A stretch of DNA of 64,000 nucleotides from Sphingomonas sp. Leaf357 (GCF_001423845.1 NZ_LMPM01000003.1:186001-250000); one strand, 5' to 3'; shown: positions 1 to 10,096, counted from the first letter of the stretch. Program-made: numbers and translations. Notes: a model not told the origin generated them from the sequence alone.

Positions 1-1511
1 ACTTCACCGCCAAGGCACCGCTCACGCGGCTGATCATCGATCTCGACCGCAACCTGCCCGCCACCGCGATCGCGATCGACGGAGTCGCCCTGCCGTTCAG
101 GGCGTGGAGCAATCCCGAAGGCGTGCTGACGATCACCCTCCCCCGGCGGATCGCCGCTGGCGAAAAGGTCAGTGCCCGGATCAGCTATGGCGGCCGACCG
201 CATGTCGCGATCCGCGCGCCCTGGGACGGCGGCTTCGTCTGGTCGAAGACGCCGTCCGGCGCGCCGTGGGTCGCCACCGCCGTGCAGGGCGAAGGCTGCG
301 ACCTGTTCTGGCCATGCATGGACACGCCGACCGCCGAGCCGAAATCGATGGATATCCACATCACCGTGCCGAAGGGCCTGAAGGCACCGTCCAACGGCGT
401 GCTGCAGGGCGTGACCACGCTGGCCGACGGCCGTACGACTTGGAACTGGCGGGTGAAGAACCCGACGGTCTACGGCATCGCGCTGAACGTCGCGCCGTAT
501 GAAGTGATCGAAGGCAGCTACAAGAGCCGCTTCGGCAACACGATCCCGATGTTCTATTGGTATCTGCCGGGCGAGAAGAAGCAGGCCGAGGGGCTGTTCG
601 CCGAATTCGCCCCTACGCTCGATTTCTTCGAAAGCATGATCGGCCCCTATCCCTGGGGCGACCAGAAGCTCGGCGTGGTCGAGACCCCGCACAAGGGCAT
701 GGAGCACCAGACGATCAATGGCTACGGTAACGATTACGCCAAGGCGCCGGAAGGGTTCGACTGGCTGTTCCAGCACGAATTCGCCCACGAATGGTTCGCC
801 AACCAGCTGACCGCCGCCGATTGGGATGATATGTGGCTGCACGAGGGCTATGGCTCGTACATGCAGCCGCTCTACGGCCAGTGGCGCGAAGGCGATGCGC
901 GCTACATCGCGATGCTGTCCAAATCGCGCGAAACGATCCTGAACAAGGCACCGATCATCTCCGGCAAGCCGCGCAGCGAGGAAGACGTCTACAAGACCGA
1001 GAATGGCGGCCCCGGCGGCGACATCTACGTCAAGGGATCGTGGATGCTGCACACCCTGCGCGGTCTGATCGGCGACAAGGACTTTTTCGACGTCACCCGC
1101 CTCGCCGTCTATGGCCGCACCGATCCCAGACCGGGCAATTTCGCGCCGCGTTTCGCCAGTTCGACCGAATATCAGGGCTTCGTCAAGCAGGTGACGGGCA
1201 AGGATTACGGCTGGTTCTTCGACGTGTATCTGCGTCAGGCGGCGCTGCCCGATCTGGTCGAGACCCGCAGCGGGGGCACGCTGTCGCTCGGCTGGAAGAC
1301 GCCGAAGGATTTGCCCTTCCCGATGCCGATCGAGGTCGAGGTGAACGGCAAGCTGACCCGCTTGGCGATGACCGGCGGCAAGGACACGCTGTCGGTCGCG
1401 CCGCAGGCCCATGTCGTGATCGATCCTATGGCCCGTGTGCTGCGCCGCTCGGTCGCGATCGAGGAAGCGCAGGCCTGGCGCGCGGCGCAGGCCGCGAAGG
1501 GTGCCAAGTGA
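1..1511 (+). CDS. M1 family metallopeptidase (aminopeptidase N-like), 5' end cut by window
   Basis: The reading frame is open from base 3, so the gene starts left of the window; about 502 residues are visible. It carries the zinc signature HEFAHEW near bases 775-795, followed about 18 residues later by the third zinc ligand Glu in WLHEGYGSY. This HExxH-18-E arrangement is diagnostic of gluzincin M1 peptidases. The upstream beta-rich part, with a substrate-binding stretch around HKGMEHQTI (the M1 GxMEN-like region), fits the same family. M1 enzymes remove N-terminal amino acids from peptides; sphingomonad members are usually exported, but the signal peptide would lie outside the window. Its stop overlaps the next start (TGATG), so the two genes are probably co-transcribed. 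The family is certain; substrate preference is not. Confidence 0.93.
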   Translation, partial: FTAKAPLTRLIIDLDRNLPATAIAIDGVALPFRAWSNPEGVLTITLPRRIAAGEKVSARISYGGRPHVAIRAPWDGGFVWSKTPSGAPWVATAVQGEGCDLFWPCMDTPTAEPKSMDIHITVPKGLKAPSNGVLQGVTTLADGRTTWNWRVKNPTVYGIALNVAPYEVIEGSYKSRFGNTIPMFYWYLPGEKKQAEGLFAEFAPTLDFFESMIGPYPWGDQKLGVVETPHKGMEHQTINGYGNDYAKAPEGFDWLFQHEFAHEWFANQLTAADWDDMWLHEGYGSYMQPLYGQWREGDARYIAMLSKSRETILNKAPIISGKPRSEEDVYKTENGGPGGDIYVKGSWMLHTLRGLIGDKDFFDVTRLAVYGRTDPRPGNFAPRFASSTEYQGFVKQVTGKDYGWFFDVYLRQAALPDLVETRSGGTLSLGWKTPKDLPFPMPIEVEVNGKLTRLAMTGGKDTLSVAPQAHVVIDPMARVLRRSVAIEEAQAWRAAQAAKGAK

Positions 1512-2107
1512 TGCGGCCCGGCGATCCGGTCGGCTGGCCCGGGCTGATCGCTTTGGGCCTCGGCTTCGTCCTGTTCCTTGCCGCGCTATACGCCGCCCGG
1601 CTGCGCGGCGTGCCCAAGCCCGAGGGCGGCGGCGGCAAACGCGCGAACCGGTCCTGGATCGGCATCGTCGTGCAAGGCCTCGGCATCGGATTGTGCTGCT
1701 TCGGCCCGCAGAACATCGCGCTGGATCCTGCGTCCCCGCTCGCGCTGGGCGAGGCGGCGATCGTCGCCTTGCTGATGGCCGCGACGGTCGGGCTGTTCTT
1801 CGCCGCGTCGCGCACGATGGGCAGGAATTGGAGCCTGGTCGCCCGCACCCGGTCCGATCACAGCCTCGTCACCGACGGGCCGTTCGCTTTCGTGCGCCAC
1901 CCGATCTACGTCGCCCTGTTCCTGCTCATGCTCGCGCTCGCGATCGCCTTCGGCCATACGCATCGACTGCTGTACGGCGTGCCGATCTTCGCGCTCGGCA
2001 CCTGGCTGCGCATCGGGCATGAGGAACGCCTGCTGCGCGACATGTTCGGCACGGACTATGACGCCTATGCCGCGCGCGTGAAGCGCTTCGTTCCGGGGAT
2101 CTTCTGA
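1511..2107 (+). CDS. Isoprenylcysteine carboxyl methyltransferase family membrane protein
   Basis: This 198-residue protein has about five hydrophobic segments. Its C-terminal half carries the ICMT/PEMT-type signature: GPFAFVRHPIYVALFLL, then a helix, then HEERLLRDMFGTDYDAYAARVKRFVP. In this family the RHPxY segment and the E-E(R)xL...F.G..Y..Y stretch form the S-adenosylmethionine pocket at the membrane surface. Bacterial homologues methylate unknown lipids or small molecules, so the substrate cannot be named. The start is set by the TGATG overlap with the M1 peptidase stop, and the next gene begins one base after its stop, so all three probably form one operon. Confidence 0.85.
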   Translation: MRPGDPVGWPGLIALGLGFVLFLAALYAARLRGVPKPEGGGGKRANRSWIGIVVQGLGIGLCCFGPQNIALDPASPLALGEAAIVALLMAATVGLFFAASRTMGRNWSLVARTRSDHSLVTDGPFAFVRHPIYVALFLLMLALAIAFGHTHRLLYGVPIFALGTWLRIGHEERLLRDMFGTDYDAYAARVKRFVPGIF

Positions 2108-2455
2108 ATGGCCAAGGCCGATCGACTCCAGCAACTCGACCTGCGCCGCGTGGAAAACGAACAGGACTATCGCACGACGCTGATCGCCGCGCTGGAGGAT
2201 TGCGCGCGTGGCCGCTGGGGGCTGTTCGGCCATACCAAGGATCGCCAGATGGCGGCTAGGGTGGCGCCGGTGCTGCAGGAACTGGACGATCTGGCGATCG
2301 GGATCGACCGCATGCGCGATCAGCTCGGCATCGAACCCTTCGCGCTGCATCCCGAATTCCTGGCGGCACGCGGCCCGGCCATCGCCAGCGCGGTCGGCGA
2401 ACCGAAACAGGCCAAGGCGTGGCTGGAGCGGCTGGCACGCGACGCCGCCGATTAA
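2108..2455 (+). CDS. Conserved hypothetical protein, 115 aa
   Basis: A soluble, mostly helical 115-residue protein with no signal peptide or membrane segment. I do not recognise the family. It contains a charged N-terminal helix (KADRLQQLDLRRVENEQDYR), a central GLFGHTKDR segment, and an acidic helix (VLQELDDLAIGIDRMRDQLG). The start codon follows directly on the stop of the methyltransferase-family gene (no gap), implying translational coupling. Codon use is typical of the surrounding high-GC genome, which supports it being a real gene. No function is assigned. Confidence 0.75.
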   Translation: MAKADRLQQLDLRRVENEQDYRTTLIAALEDCARGRWGLFGHTKDRQMAARVAPVLQELDDLAIGIDRMRDQLGIEPFALHPEFLAARGPAIASAVGEPKQAKAWLERLARDAAD

Positions 2456-2460
2456 TCCCT

Positions 2461-2552
2461 CGTCTTCCCGGACTTGATCCGGGATCCCGCTTCTTCTTTT
2501 CTTCCTAGTGCGGGGCAAGGCTGCGGGATCCCGGATCAAGTCCGGGATGACG
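2461..2552. repeat. Intergenic inverted repeat, CCCGGACTTGATCCGGG family
   Basis: Two arms, each about 22 bases and containing CCCGGACTTGATCCGGGA, face each other around a roughly 40-base spacer and would fold into a long hairpin. A diverged copy lies at 4247-4353. Such elements are common between genes in sphingomonads and related alphaproteobacteria. Here it follows the stop of the three-gene operon and may also act as a 3' mRNA-stabilising or terminating structure (inference). Confidence 0.8.
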
Positions 2553-2616
2553 GCGGGTGTTGGTCGACGCAATCGCGACCACCAATCCTTAACCCCTCCC
2601 GGAGCACGCTCCGCTC

Positions 2617-2826
2617 ATGCCATACGCCAAGCTTTTCCGCAGCCGCTGGGCCGCCATGATCTGGGCGGCCGGTATCCTGTGGACTGCGGTGGACGTCGCC
2701 GGCTTCTCTTCGCCGGATGCACCTGCGACGAACAACGGCACCGCCGCGCCCGATCGGGATGCCACCGGGATAGCCGTCGCCAACAGCGACCTCGCGATCC
2801 TCGCCGGGGTGATGAACGGCAACTAG
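2617..2826 (+). CDS. Small single-pass membrane protein, hypothetical
   Basis: A 69-residue protein with a hydrophobic segment near residues 10-30 (WAAMIWAAGILWTAVDVAGF) followed by a polar Asp/Asn/Ala-rich tail. A GGAG motif lies about 13 bases before the ATG, somewhat far for an ideal ribosome binding site. I do not recognise it. It sits alone between two inverted repeats. Codon use matches the genome, but the short length leaves moderate doubt. Confidence 0.5.
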   Translation: MPYAKLFRSRWAAMIWAAGILWTAVDVAGFSSPDAPATNNGTAAPDRDATGIAVANSDLAILAGVMNGN

Positions 2827-2854
2827 CGCACCGCTACAGCGGCTATCCCGCTTT

Positions 2855-2921
2855 CCGTTCGTGCTGAGCTTGTCGAAGCACATGCCCCGAACACGCCCTT
2901 CGACCGGCTCGGGACGAACGG
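2855..2921. repeat. Intergenic inverted repeat, GAGCTTGTCGAAG family (short copy)
   Basis: Contains CCGTTCGTGCTGAGCTTGTCGAAG at the left and a reverse-complementary arm ending in GACGAACGG at the right. It belongs to the same family as the longer copies at 22634-22719 and 26671-26757. It sits between convergently oriented genes. Confidence 0.75.
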
Positions 2922-2943
2922 AGATGGGCCAATCGCTCGATGC

Positions 2944-4086
2944 CTACGGCACCACCGTCGTGAACAGATATGCGGCGAAGATCACCAGATGCACCGCGCC
3001 CTGCAGCACAGTCGTCCGCCCCGTGCCGAGCGACAAGGTGGCGACGAACAGCGACAATGCCAGCAACGTGATGCTCTTCAGGTCGATGCCGAGCGACAGC
3101 GGCAGCCCGAGCACCAGACTGACGATCGCCACCGCCGGGATGGTCAGCCCGATCGTCGCCAGCGCCGACCCCAGAGCGAGGTTGAGGCTGGTCTGCAGTC
3201 GATCCCGCCGCGCGGCGCGATACGCGGCGAGGCTTTCCGGCGCCAGCACGAGACCGGCGATGACGATACCGACCACCGTGAGCGGCAATCCCGCGTCGAG
3301 CACCGCCTTCTCCACCGTCGGCGACAGCCCCTTGGCGAGCAGGACGACGCCGATCAGCGCGATCAGCAACAGGCCGAACGCGGACCAGGCGGCCGGGTCG
3401 GTTGGCGGAGGCGCATGCCCGTCCTTCTCCTCGACATCCCCCGAGGGCAGGAAGTAATCGCGATGGCTCACCGTCTGCACCAGCACGAAGGTGACGTAGA
3501 GGATCAGCGACACGATCGCGGTGAAGATCAGCTGCGACGAGGAATAGACCGGCCCGGCCACGCTCGACGTATAGTTCGGCAGCACCAGCGACAGGACGGC
3601 CATCGCCGCCAGCACGCACAGCGCCGCGCTCATTCCGCGCAGCGTGAACCTCTGTTCGTGATGGCGCAGCCCACCCACCAGCAGGCACAGGCCGATGATC
3701 CCGTTGAGGATGATCATGATCGCCGCGAACACCGTATCGCGCGCCAGGCTGGAGGCCGCGCCCGGCGTGCCGGCCGGGCCAGCGCTCGGTTCCGCGAGCA
3801 TCAACGAGACGATCAGCGACACCTCGATCACCGTCACCGCGACCGCCAGCACCAGCGTGCCGAACGGCTCGCCCACCCGGTGCGCCACGACCTCGGCATG
3901 ATGCACGGCGGCGATCACCGCGCCGATCAGGATTACCGCCGCGGCGATCGTCCCCAGCGCGCCCAGCTTGGCAAGCCCCGCGAGAACCGCGATCACGCTC
4001 AGCACCGGGAACAGCATCGTCCAGATCGGCAGCGCCTGCCGTGTCGTCAGCCCCGGTGCTGATGCTGGATTGGCGATGTCGGTCAT
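2944..4086 (-). CDS. chaA: ChaA-type calcium/sodium:proton antiporter
   Basis: A 380-residue integral membrane protein with about eleven hydrophobic segments, the usual length for ChaA. The first half has the CaCA alpha-repeat stretch HHAEVVAHRVGEPFGTLVLAVAVTVIEVSL and the second half the matching repeat around LNLALGSALATIGLTIPAV, with a cytoplasmic acidic loop between them (about residues 220-240). ChaA exports Ca2+, Na+ or K+ in exchange for protons at the inner membrane. The chosen ATG at 4086 has GGGGA seven bases upstream; an upstream in-frame ATG at 4164 would add a 26-residue polar extension without such a site. Monocistronic as far as can be seen. Confidence 0.9.
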   Translation of the reverse strand: MTDIANPASAPGLTTRQALPIWTMLFPVLSVIAVLAGLAKLGALGTIAAAVILIGAVIAAVHHAEVVAHRVGEPFGTLVLAVAVTVIEVSLIVSLMLAEPSAGPAGTPGAASSLARDTVFAAIMIILNGIIGLCLLVGGLRHHEQRFTLRGMSAALCVLAAMAVLSLVLPNYTSSVAGPVYSSSQLIFTAIVSLILYVTFVLVQTVSHRDYFLPSGDVEEKDGHAPPPTDPAAWSAFGLLLIALIGVVLLAKGLSPTVEKAVLDAGLPLTVVGIVIAGLVLAPESLAAYRAARRDRLQTSLNLALGSALATIGLTIPAVAIVSLVLGLPLSLGIDLKSITLLALSLFVATLSLGTGRTTVLQGAVHLVIFAAYLFTTVVP

Positions 4087-4246
4087 GCGTCGGTCCCCGG
4101 ATCGTTCTGCATACGGAATGTTCGAGCCGGGAAAAAGCTCCCGTTCGCGAAGATTTCGCGTCATCTTGCCGGCCGGGTGGAGGTTGGGATAGCAGGGTGA
4201 TCAGGCGCTCTTAAATATGTGAGCGCACCCAATGCCAAAAAAGCAC

Positions 4247-4353
4247 CGTCATCCCGGACCTGATCCGGGATCCGACGTGCCGCGAGCGCCCGCACTGCCT
4301 TTCACACTCATCGAAAGCCGCTTGTTGGACCCTGGATCAAATCCGGGGTGACG
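4247..4353. repeat. Intergenic inverted repeat, CCCGGACCTGATCCGGG family
   Basis: Left arm begins CGTCATCCCGGACCTGATCC and the right arm ends GGATCAAATCCGGGGTGACG; they are near reverse complements around a spacer of about 60 bases. Related to the element at 2461-2552. It sits in the 400-base gap between chaA (divergent) and the end of clpX; apart from the clpX terminator I see nothing else in that gap. Confidence 0.8.
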
Positions 4354-4427
4354 ACCCCACTGGTGTGAGCGCATTCTAACTGGGCGCGAGAGGCTGCAAA
4401 ACAAACCAGCCGACGCCTCGCCACCTC

Positions 4428-4460
4428 AAAACAAAACGGGCGCCGATCGCTCGACGCCCG
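4428..4460 (-). terminator. Intrinsic terminator downstream of clpX
   Basis: On the minus strand a hairpin with outer stem CGGGCG/CGCCCG and inner CGA/TCG is followed by TTTTGTTTT. It lies about 30 bases after the clpX stop codon. Confidence 0.75.
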
Positions 4461-4486
4461 CCTCTAACTTCCCGGAAACCAGCCCC

Positions 4487-5749
<1,263 letters not shown>

Positions 5750-5838
5750 TCAATCCATCCTTCGCGCTTGGGGGCGCGCTAGCGCGGGCAGCCATCTTAG
5801 GCTGCCCGCCTTCGATCGTACAAGTAGCAATAAACGCC

Positions 5839-6531
5839 TTAAGAAGCCGGCAACACCGGCGTCGAACCGCTGTCGTCGGTCACGGCGGGGCGCTTGTCGA
5901 ACACCTCGTCGATCAGGCCGAACGCCTTCGCCTCGTTGGCTTCCAGGAACGTGTCGCGATCCATCGCCTTCTCGATCTCTTCCAGCGGCCGGCCGGTATA
6001 TTGCGCGTAGAGCGAGTTCATCCGGTTCTTGATGCGCTGGATTTCCTGCGCCTGGATCTGGATGTCGCTCGCCATGCCCTGCGCCCCGCCCGACGGCTGG
6101 TGGATCATGATGCGCGCGTTGGTCAGCGCGACGCGCATGCCCGGTTCGCCCGCGGCCAGCAGGAAGCTGCCCATCGACGCCGCCTGCCCGATGCACACCG
6201 TGCCGACGCGCGGACGGATATACTGCATCGTGTCGTGGATCGCCATGCCGGCGGTCACCACGCCACCCGGCGAGTTGATGTACATGAAGATGTCCTTCTT
6301 GGGGTTCTCGGACTCCAGGAAGAGCAGCTGGGCGGTGATCACCGAGGCCATATGGTCCTCGACGCCGCCGGTGATGAAGATGATACGCTCACGCAGCAGG
6401 CGCGAATAGATGTCGAAGCTGCGCTCGCCGCGGTTCGACTGTTCGATCACGATCGGCACGAGGCCGCCGGTGATCGGATCGGCGCGGAACCCCGGAGGAG
6501 CGAAATTGCCGGTTTCGAACGGATTATGCAT
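5839..6531 (-). CDS. clpP: ATP-dependent Clp protease proteolytic subunit ClpP
   Basis: A 230-residue ClpP. The catalytic Ser119 lies in [11 protein letters not shown] and His144 in MIHQPSGG, both canonical; the catalytic Asp lies in the DRDTF region. The protein carries a roughly 30-residue N-terminal stretch before the conserved [15 protein letters not shown] block, slightly longer than in E. coli. ClpP forms the barrel-shaped serine peptidase that degrades substrates unfolded by ClpX. It is the first gene of the clpP-clpX pair. Confidence 0.98.
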   Translation of the reverse strand: MHNPFETGNFAPPGFRADPITGGLVPIVIEQSNRGERSFDIYSRLLRERIIFITGGVEDHMASVITAQLLFLESENPKKDIFMYINSPGGVVTAGMAIHDTMQYIRPRVGTVCIGQAASMGSFLLAAGEPGMRVALTNARIMIHQPSGGAQGMASDIQIQAQEIQRIKNRMNSLYAQYTGRPLEEIEKAMDRDTFLEANEAKAFGLIDEVFDKRPAVTDDSGSTPVLPAS

Positions 6532-6631
6532 GGAAGAGTTCAGTCCTTATGCCCCAAAGGTGCCAGTGTGGCGAAGGCTATACATCGTCGCTGGCGGAAA
6601 CGAGTTCAAGCCCTTCGCGCCCGCCCGCCGG

Positions 6632-7582
6632 TCAGGATCGGCGATCCGGCCCGCCCGGCGCGCGGTGCGACAGATAGGCCAGCCGCCGCATTTCCCGCCG
6701 TCCGCGCACCACCGTATCCAGGATCAGTCCGCAGAAGACGTTCAGCGCCGCCATGATGCCCAGGCCCGTGATCAGGATCGCGGTCGGGAAACGTGGCACC
6801 TGCCGTATCTCAATATAGGTCAGGATCAGCGGGATCGACAGGATCACCGCCAGCCCGGCGAAAAATGCCGCGATCACGCCGAAGAACAGCACCGGCCGTT
6901 CGATCCGGTAGAGCGTGGCGATCGTGCGCAGGATGCGGAAGCCGTCCGAATAGGTGCTGAGCTTCGACACCGATCCTTCGGGCCGCGCGAAATACGGCGT
7001 CTCGATCTCGCCGGTCGGCATCTTGAGTTCCAGCGCGTGGACGCTGATCTCGGTCTCGATCTCGAACCCCGCCGACAGCACCGGGAAGCTCTTCACGAAG
7101 CGGCGCGAGAATACGCGGTAGCCGGAGAAGATGTCGGTGAAGCTGCGTCCGAACAGCTGCGCCAGCAGGCCGGTCATCGCGCGGTTGCCGAGCTGATGCC
7201 CGCGGCGATACGCCGCCGTCTCTTGCGTCACACGCGATCCGACGACCATGTCGAGCTGTTCGTCCAGCATGCGCGCGATCAGCGCCGGCGCGGCGGTCGC
7301 GTCGTAGGTCGCGTCGCCATCGGCCATCACATAGATGTCGGCATCGACATCGGCGAACATCCGCCGGACGACCGCACCCTTGCCCTGGATGCGCTCGATC
7401 CGCACGATCGCCCCCGCCGCCCGAGCGACCTCGATCGTGCGATCGCGGCTGTTGTTGTCGTAGACGTAGATCGTCGCGTCGGGCAGCGCGGCGCGGAACG
7501 CCGCCACCGTCTGCGCGATCGCGGCTTCCTCGTTGTAACAGGGCAGCAGGACGGCGATGGTTGGAGCGGTTTCGGTTGTCAT
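6632..7582 (-). CDS. Glycosyltransferase family 2, polyprenyl-phosphate sugar transferase-like, membrane-anchored
   Basis: A 316-residue GT-A glycosyltransferase. The N-terminal half begins with IAVLLPCYNEEAAIAQTV and has the metal-binding DxD motif in VMADGDATYD. The C-terminal part has two hydrophobic segments (about residues 225-255 and 265-295). This architecture fits the dolichol-phosphate mannosyltransferase/GtrB group, which loads a sugar from a nucleotide donor onto a polyprenyl phosphate for cell-envelope glycan synthesis. The ATG at 7582 has AGGGGC a few bases upstream; an earlier in-frame start would add 16 polar residues. It is separated from tig by an intergenic repeat. The sugar and acceptor cannot be read from the sequence. 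Confidence 0.88.
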   Translation of the reverse strand: MTTETAPTIAVLLPCYNEEAAIAQTVAAFRAALPDATIYVYDNNSRDRTIEVARAAGAIVRIERIQGKGAVVRRMFADVDADIYVMADGDATYDATAAPALIARMLDEQLDMVVGSRVTQETAAYRRGHQLGNRAMTGLLAQLFGRSFTDIFSGYRVFSRRFVKSFPVLSAGFEIETEISVHALELKMPTGEIETPYFARPEGSVSKLSTYSDGFRILRTIATLYRIERPVLFFGVIAAFFAGLAVILSIPLILTYIEIRQVPRFPTAILITGLGIMAALNVFCGLILDTVVRGRREMRRLAYLSHRAPGGPDRRS

Positions 7583-7624
7583 CGCCTGCCCCTGCCTGTT
7601 CATCCGCTGCCGACCTATCCAACT

Positions 7625-7707
7625 CGTCACCCCAGCATAGGCTGGGGTCTCGTGCGGCTCCTGTCCCGCAAGAGCCGCTTGAGATCCCAGCCTGCACTGG
7701 GATGACG
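7625..7707. repeat. Intergenic inverted repeat, CGTCACCCCAGC...GCTGGGG family
   Basis: Left arm CGTCACCCCAGCATAGGCTGG and right arm CCAGCCTGCACTGGGATGACG are imperfect inverted copies; each arm is itself a small hairpin. Related copies lie at 16408-16495, 26795-26875 and 31062-31143. It sits between tig and the glycosyltransferase. Confidence 0.8.
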
Positions 7708-7726
7708 ACGTGTCAGAGGACGTGCG

Positions 7727-9400
7727 TTACGCCTTCTTCGCCGCCGGTTTCTTCGCCGCAGCCTTCTTGGCCGGTGCCGCCTCGTCCGCCGGAGCAGCAT
7801 CGGCCGCTTCCGCCTTCGCCGCCGGAGCCTTCTTCGTTGCCGCCTTCTTCACCGGCTCGGCCTCGACCAACGCATCGCCCGGGGCTGCCGGCTCGATATC
7901 GGCCGCTTTGACCTTCTTGGCCGCGGCCTTCTTTGCGGGCTTTGCCTCGACCGGAGCTTCGGCCGCAGCCTCGCCCTCGGCCGGCTCGGCCTTCGCAGCG
8001 GCCTTCTTGCCCTTGCCCTTGGGCTTATGATTGTCGTGATCGTGCGTGTGCGTGCCGGACGAGAAGCCCTCTTCCGATTCGATCGCCGCTTCCAGCTCTT
8101 CGCGGGTCACGTCGCGATCGCTGATCTCGGCCTTCTCGAACAGGAAATCGACCACCTTGTCCTCATACAGAGGCGCGCGCAGCTGGGCGGCCGCCATCGG
8201 CTCCTGCTGGACGTAATCGATGAAGCGCTTGCGATCTTCCGGGCCGTATTGCTGCGCGGCCTGCGCGATCAGGCGGTTCATCTCTTGGCTGGAAACCTCG
8301 ATGCCGTTGGCCTGGCCGATCTCGGACAGCAGCAGGCCGAGGCGCACGCGGCGCTCGGCGATGTTGCGATAATCGTCGCGCTCGGACTCCATCTCGGCGA
8401 TCGCCGCCGCCGGATCTTCCTCATGCGTCGCTTCATGCTCGAGCTGCGACCAGATCTGGCCGAATTCGGCCTCGACCATCGACGGCGGCACCGGAAAATC
8501 ATGCCCCTCGGCCAGCTGGTCGAGCAGCTTGCGCTTCATGTAGGTGCGCGTCAGGCCGTTCAGCTCCTGCTCGATCTGCCCCTTGAGCAGGCCCGAAAGC
8601 TGCTCGAGGCTCTCGAGGCCGAGATTCTTGGCCAGATCCTCGTCGATCTTGCTCTCGCCGGCGGTCTTCACCGACTTCACGACGAGATCGAACGTGGCGG
8701 GCTTACCGGCCAGATCCTTGGCCTGGTAATCCTCCGGGAAGGTGACGTTGATCTGCTTCTCGTCGCCGGCCTTCACGCCGATCACCTGATCCTCGAACCC
8801 GGGGATCAGGCGGCCCGCGCCGATCTCGACCGCCATGTCGGACCCAGTGCCGCCCTCGAACGCGACACCGTCGGCGGTCTTGCCGACGAAATCGACGGTC
8901 ACGAGATCGCCGGCCTTCGCCGCATAGGCGGGCTCGGCATCGTCCCACGACTTCTGCTGGTCGGCGAACTTCTGCAGCTGTGCCTGCACCGCGGCTTCGT
9001 CCGCCGGCACCGTCAGGCGCTCCAGCTTCAGGCCATCGATCGACGGCGTCGGCACGTCCGGCAGGACTTCCAGCTCGACCTTGATCTCGGCATCCTTGCC
9101 GGCTTCGTAGTCGCCCTCGAGGCTGACCGAAGGCTGCATCGCCGGGCGGATGCGCTGTTCGGCGATCAGCGTCTGGATGCCTTCCTGGATCGAGCTGTTG
9201 AGCGCATCCTGGATCAGCGACGGACCGTGCATCTTGCGCACCAGGTTCGCCGGCACCTTGCCGGGCCGGAAGCCGGGCATGCGCACCTGCGGTGCAACGC
9301 GCTTCAGCTCGGCATCGACCTTGGAATCGATGTCCTTGGCGGTGATCTTCAGGGTGTAGGCGCGCTTCAGGCCTTCGTTCAACGTCTCGACAGTCTGCAT
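7727..9400 (-). CDS. tig: Trigger factor with long Lys/Ala-rich C-terminal tail
   Basis: Trigger factor is a ribosome-bound chaperone and peptidyl-prolyl isomerase for nascent chains. The N-terminal ribosome-binding signature is present (MPGFRPGKVPANLVRKMHG, about residues 40-60), then the FKBP-type isomerase domain (GDLVTVDFVGKTADGVAFEGG), then the helical chaperone domain. The family is usually about 430-450 residues, but this protein has 557. The extra C-terminal part is a low-complexity run of His/Asp, then Lys/Ala/Glu/Pro repeats such as KKAAAKK. The ATG at 9400 is chosen; a GTG four codons earlier is possible. tRNA-Leu lies 62 bases upstream on the same strand. Confidence 0.97.
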   Translation of the reverse strand: MQTVETLNEGLKRAYTLKITAKDIDSKVDAELKRVAPQVRMPGFRPGKVPANLVRKMHGPSLIQDALNSSIQEGIQTLIAEQRIRPAMQPSVSLEGDYEAGKDAEIKVELEVLPDVPTPSIDGLKLERLTVPADEAAVQAQLQKFADQQKSWDDAEPAYAAKAGDLVTVDFVGKTADGVAFEGGTGSDMAVEIGAGRLIPGFEDQVIGVKAGDEKQINVTFPEDYQAKDLAGKPATFDLVVKSVKTAGESKIDEDLAKNLGLESLEQLSGLLKGQIEQELNGLTRTYMKRKLLDQLAEGHDFPVPPSMVEAEFGQIWSQLEHEATHEEDPAAAIAEMESERDDYRNIAERRVRLGLLLSEIGQANGIEVSSQEMNRLIAQAAQQYGPEDRKRFIDYVQQEPMAAAQLRAPLYEDKVVDFLFEKAEISDRDVTREELEAAIESEEGFSSGTHTHDHDNHKPKGKGKKAAAKAEPAEGEAAAEAPVEAKPAKKAAAKKVKAADIEPAAPGDALVEAEPVKKAATKKAPAAKAEAADAAPADEAAPAKKAAAKKPAAKKA

Positions 9401-9462
9401 TTCAACTCTCACGCCTTTTCAGGAATATTTTTTGCTCAGCCCCTCGCACTTACGCGAAGGAC

Positions 9463-9547
9463 TGGTGCGGGCGAAGGGACTCGAACCCCCACATCTTGCG
9501 ATACTTGGACCTAAACCAAGCGCGTCTACCAGTTCCGCCACGCCCGC
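9463..9547 (-). tRNA. tRNA-Leu, anticodon UAG
   Basis: An 85-base class II tRNA. The acceptor arm pairs GCGGGCG with CGCCCGC, the discriminator is A and the CCA end is encoded. The anticodon stem CTTGG/CCAAG encloses loop TTTAGGT, giving anticodon TAG (UAG), which reads CUN leucine codons. A long variable arm follows (around TATCGCAAGAT), as expected for tRNA-Leu, and the T arm GGGGGTTCGAGTCCC is normal. Confidence 0.96.
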
Positions 9548-9690
9548 ACTCGGACACCGCAGGTCGGCGGCGTCTATAGCAACAGGTGGGCCGGGGGCAA
9601 GTCGCATCGCGCACGAGGCGCGACAGTGGCTTTATTGGCCCGTCCGGCAACCCTCCCGACCCCGGCGCGTTCAAGATGCCGAGGAGACTG

Positions 9691-9903
9691 ATGATGGCGA
9701 GCAAGCCCCCCACCGAACTGCCCCCCTTCCCCAGCCAGCCGGCGCAGCCGGACACTAACACCCCGGCCCAGCCCGATCCCGCCCCGACCGAGCTTCCGAC
9801 TCCGCAGCCGGACGTGGACGTGCCCGATCAGACGCCCGGCACCAGCCCCGACATCGCGCCGGGCCAGCCTTATGACGAAACCCCCGTCTCCCCCATTGCC
9901 TGA
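9691..9903 (+). CDS. Small proline-rich hypothetical protein
   Basis: A 70-residue polypeptide that is very rich in Pro, Thr and Asp (runs such as PQPDVDVPDQTPG) and likely disordered. The double ATG at 9691/9694 follows GAGGAGACTG, a good ribosome binding site. The next small gene starts 11 bases after its stop, so they are likely co-transcribed. No recognised domain and no signal peptide; function unknown. Confidence 0.6.
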   Translation: MMASKPPTELPPFPSQPAQPDTNTPAQPDPAPTELPTPQPDVDVPDQTPGTSPDIAPGQPYDETPVSPIA

Positions 9904-9913
9904 GGAACCGATC

Positions 9914-10096
9914 ATGCCCGACGACAGCAAGCAAGATGATCGCAGCGACCTCCAGCAGGAGGTCGAAGCGCGCAAGGATGCGGTGGAGCGCGGCGAAGGC
10001 GGACGCGAGCCGGATGCCTTAACCTCGCCCGGGCTGCCCGACGGCGTCGGCGGCACCGGCGGAGAGACGAAGAATCAAGGGGACGACGCCCAGTAA
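9914..10096 (+). CDS. Small acidic hypothetical protein
   Basis: A 60-residue, highly charged protein: an Asp/Glu/Lys-rich helix (QQEVEARKDAVERGEGG) followed by a Gly/Pro-rich tail. GAGGAA lies eight bases before the ATG and overlaps the stop of the preceding proline-rich gene, indicating coupled translation. Not recognised; probably disordered or a small stress-related protein (guess only). Confidence 0.6.
   Translation: MPDDSKQDDRSDLQQEVEARKDAVERGEGGREPDALTSPGLPDGVGGTGGETKNQGDDAQ

Noticed and set aside
9450..9761. Minus-strand reading frame of about 100 codons across tRNA-Leu
   Set aside because: It covers the whole tRNA gene and the start of a + strand gene with a good ribosome site; codon pattern is that of a shadow frame.
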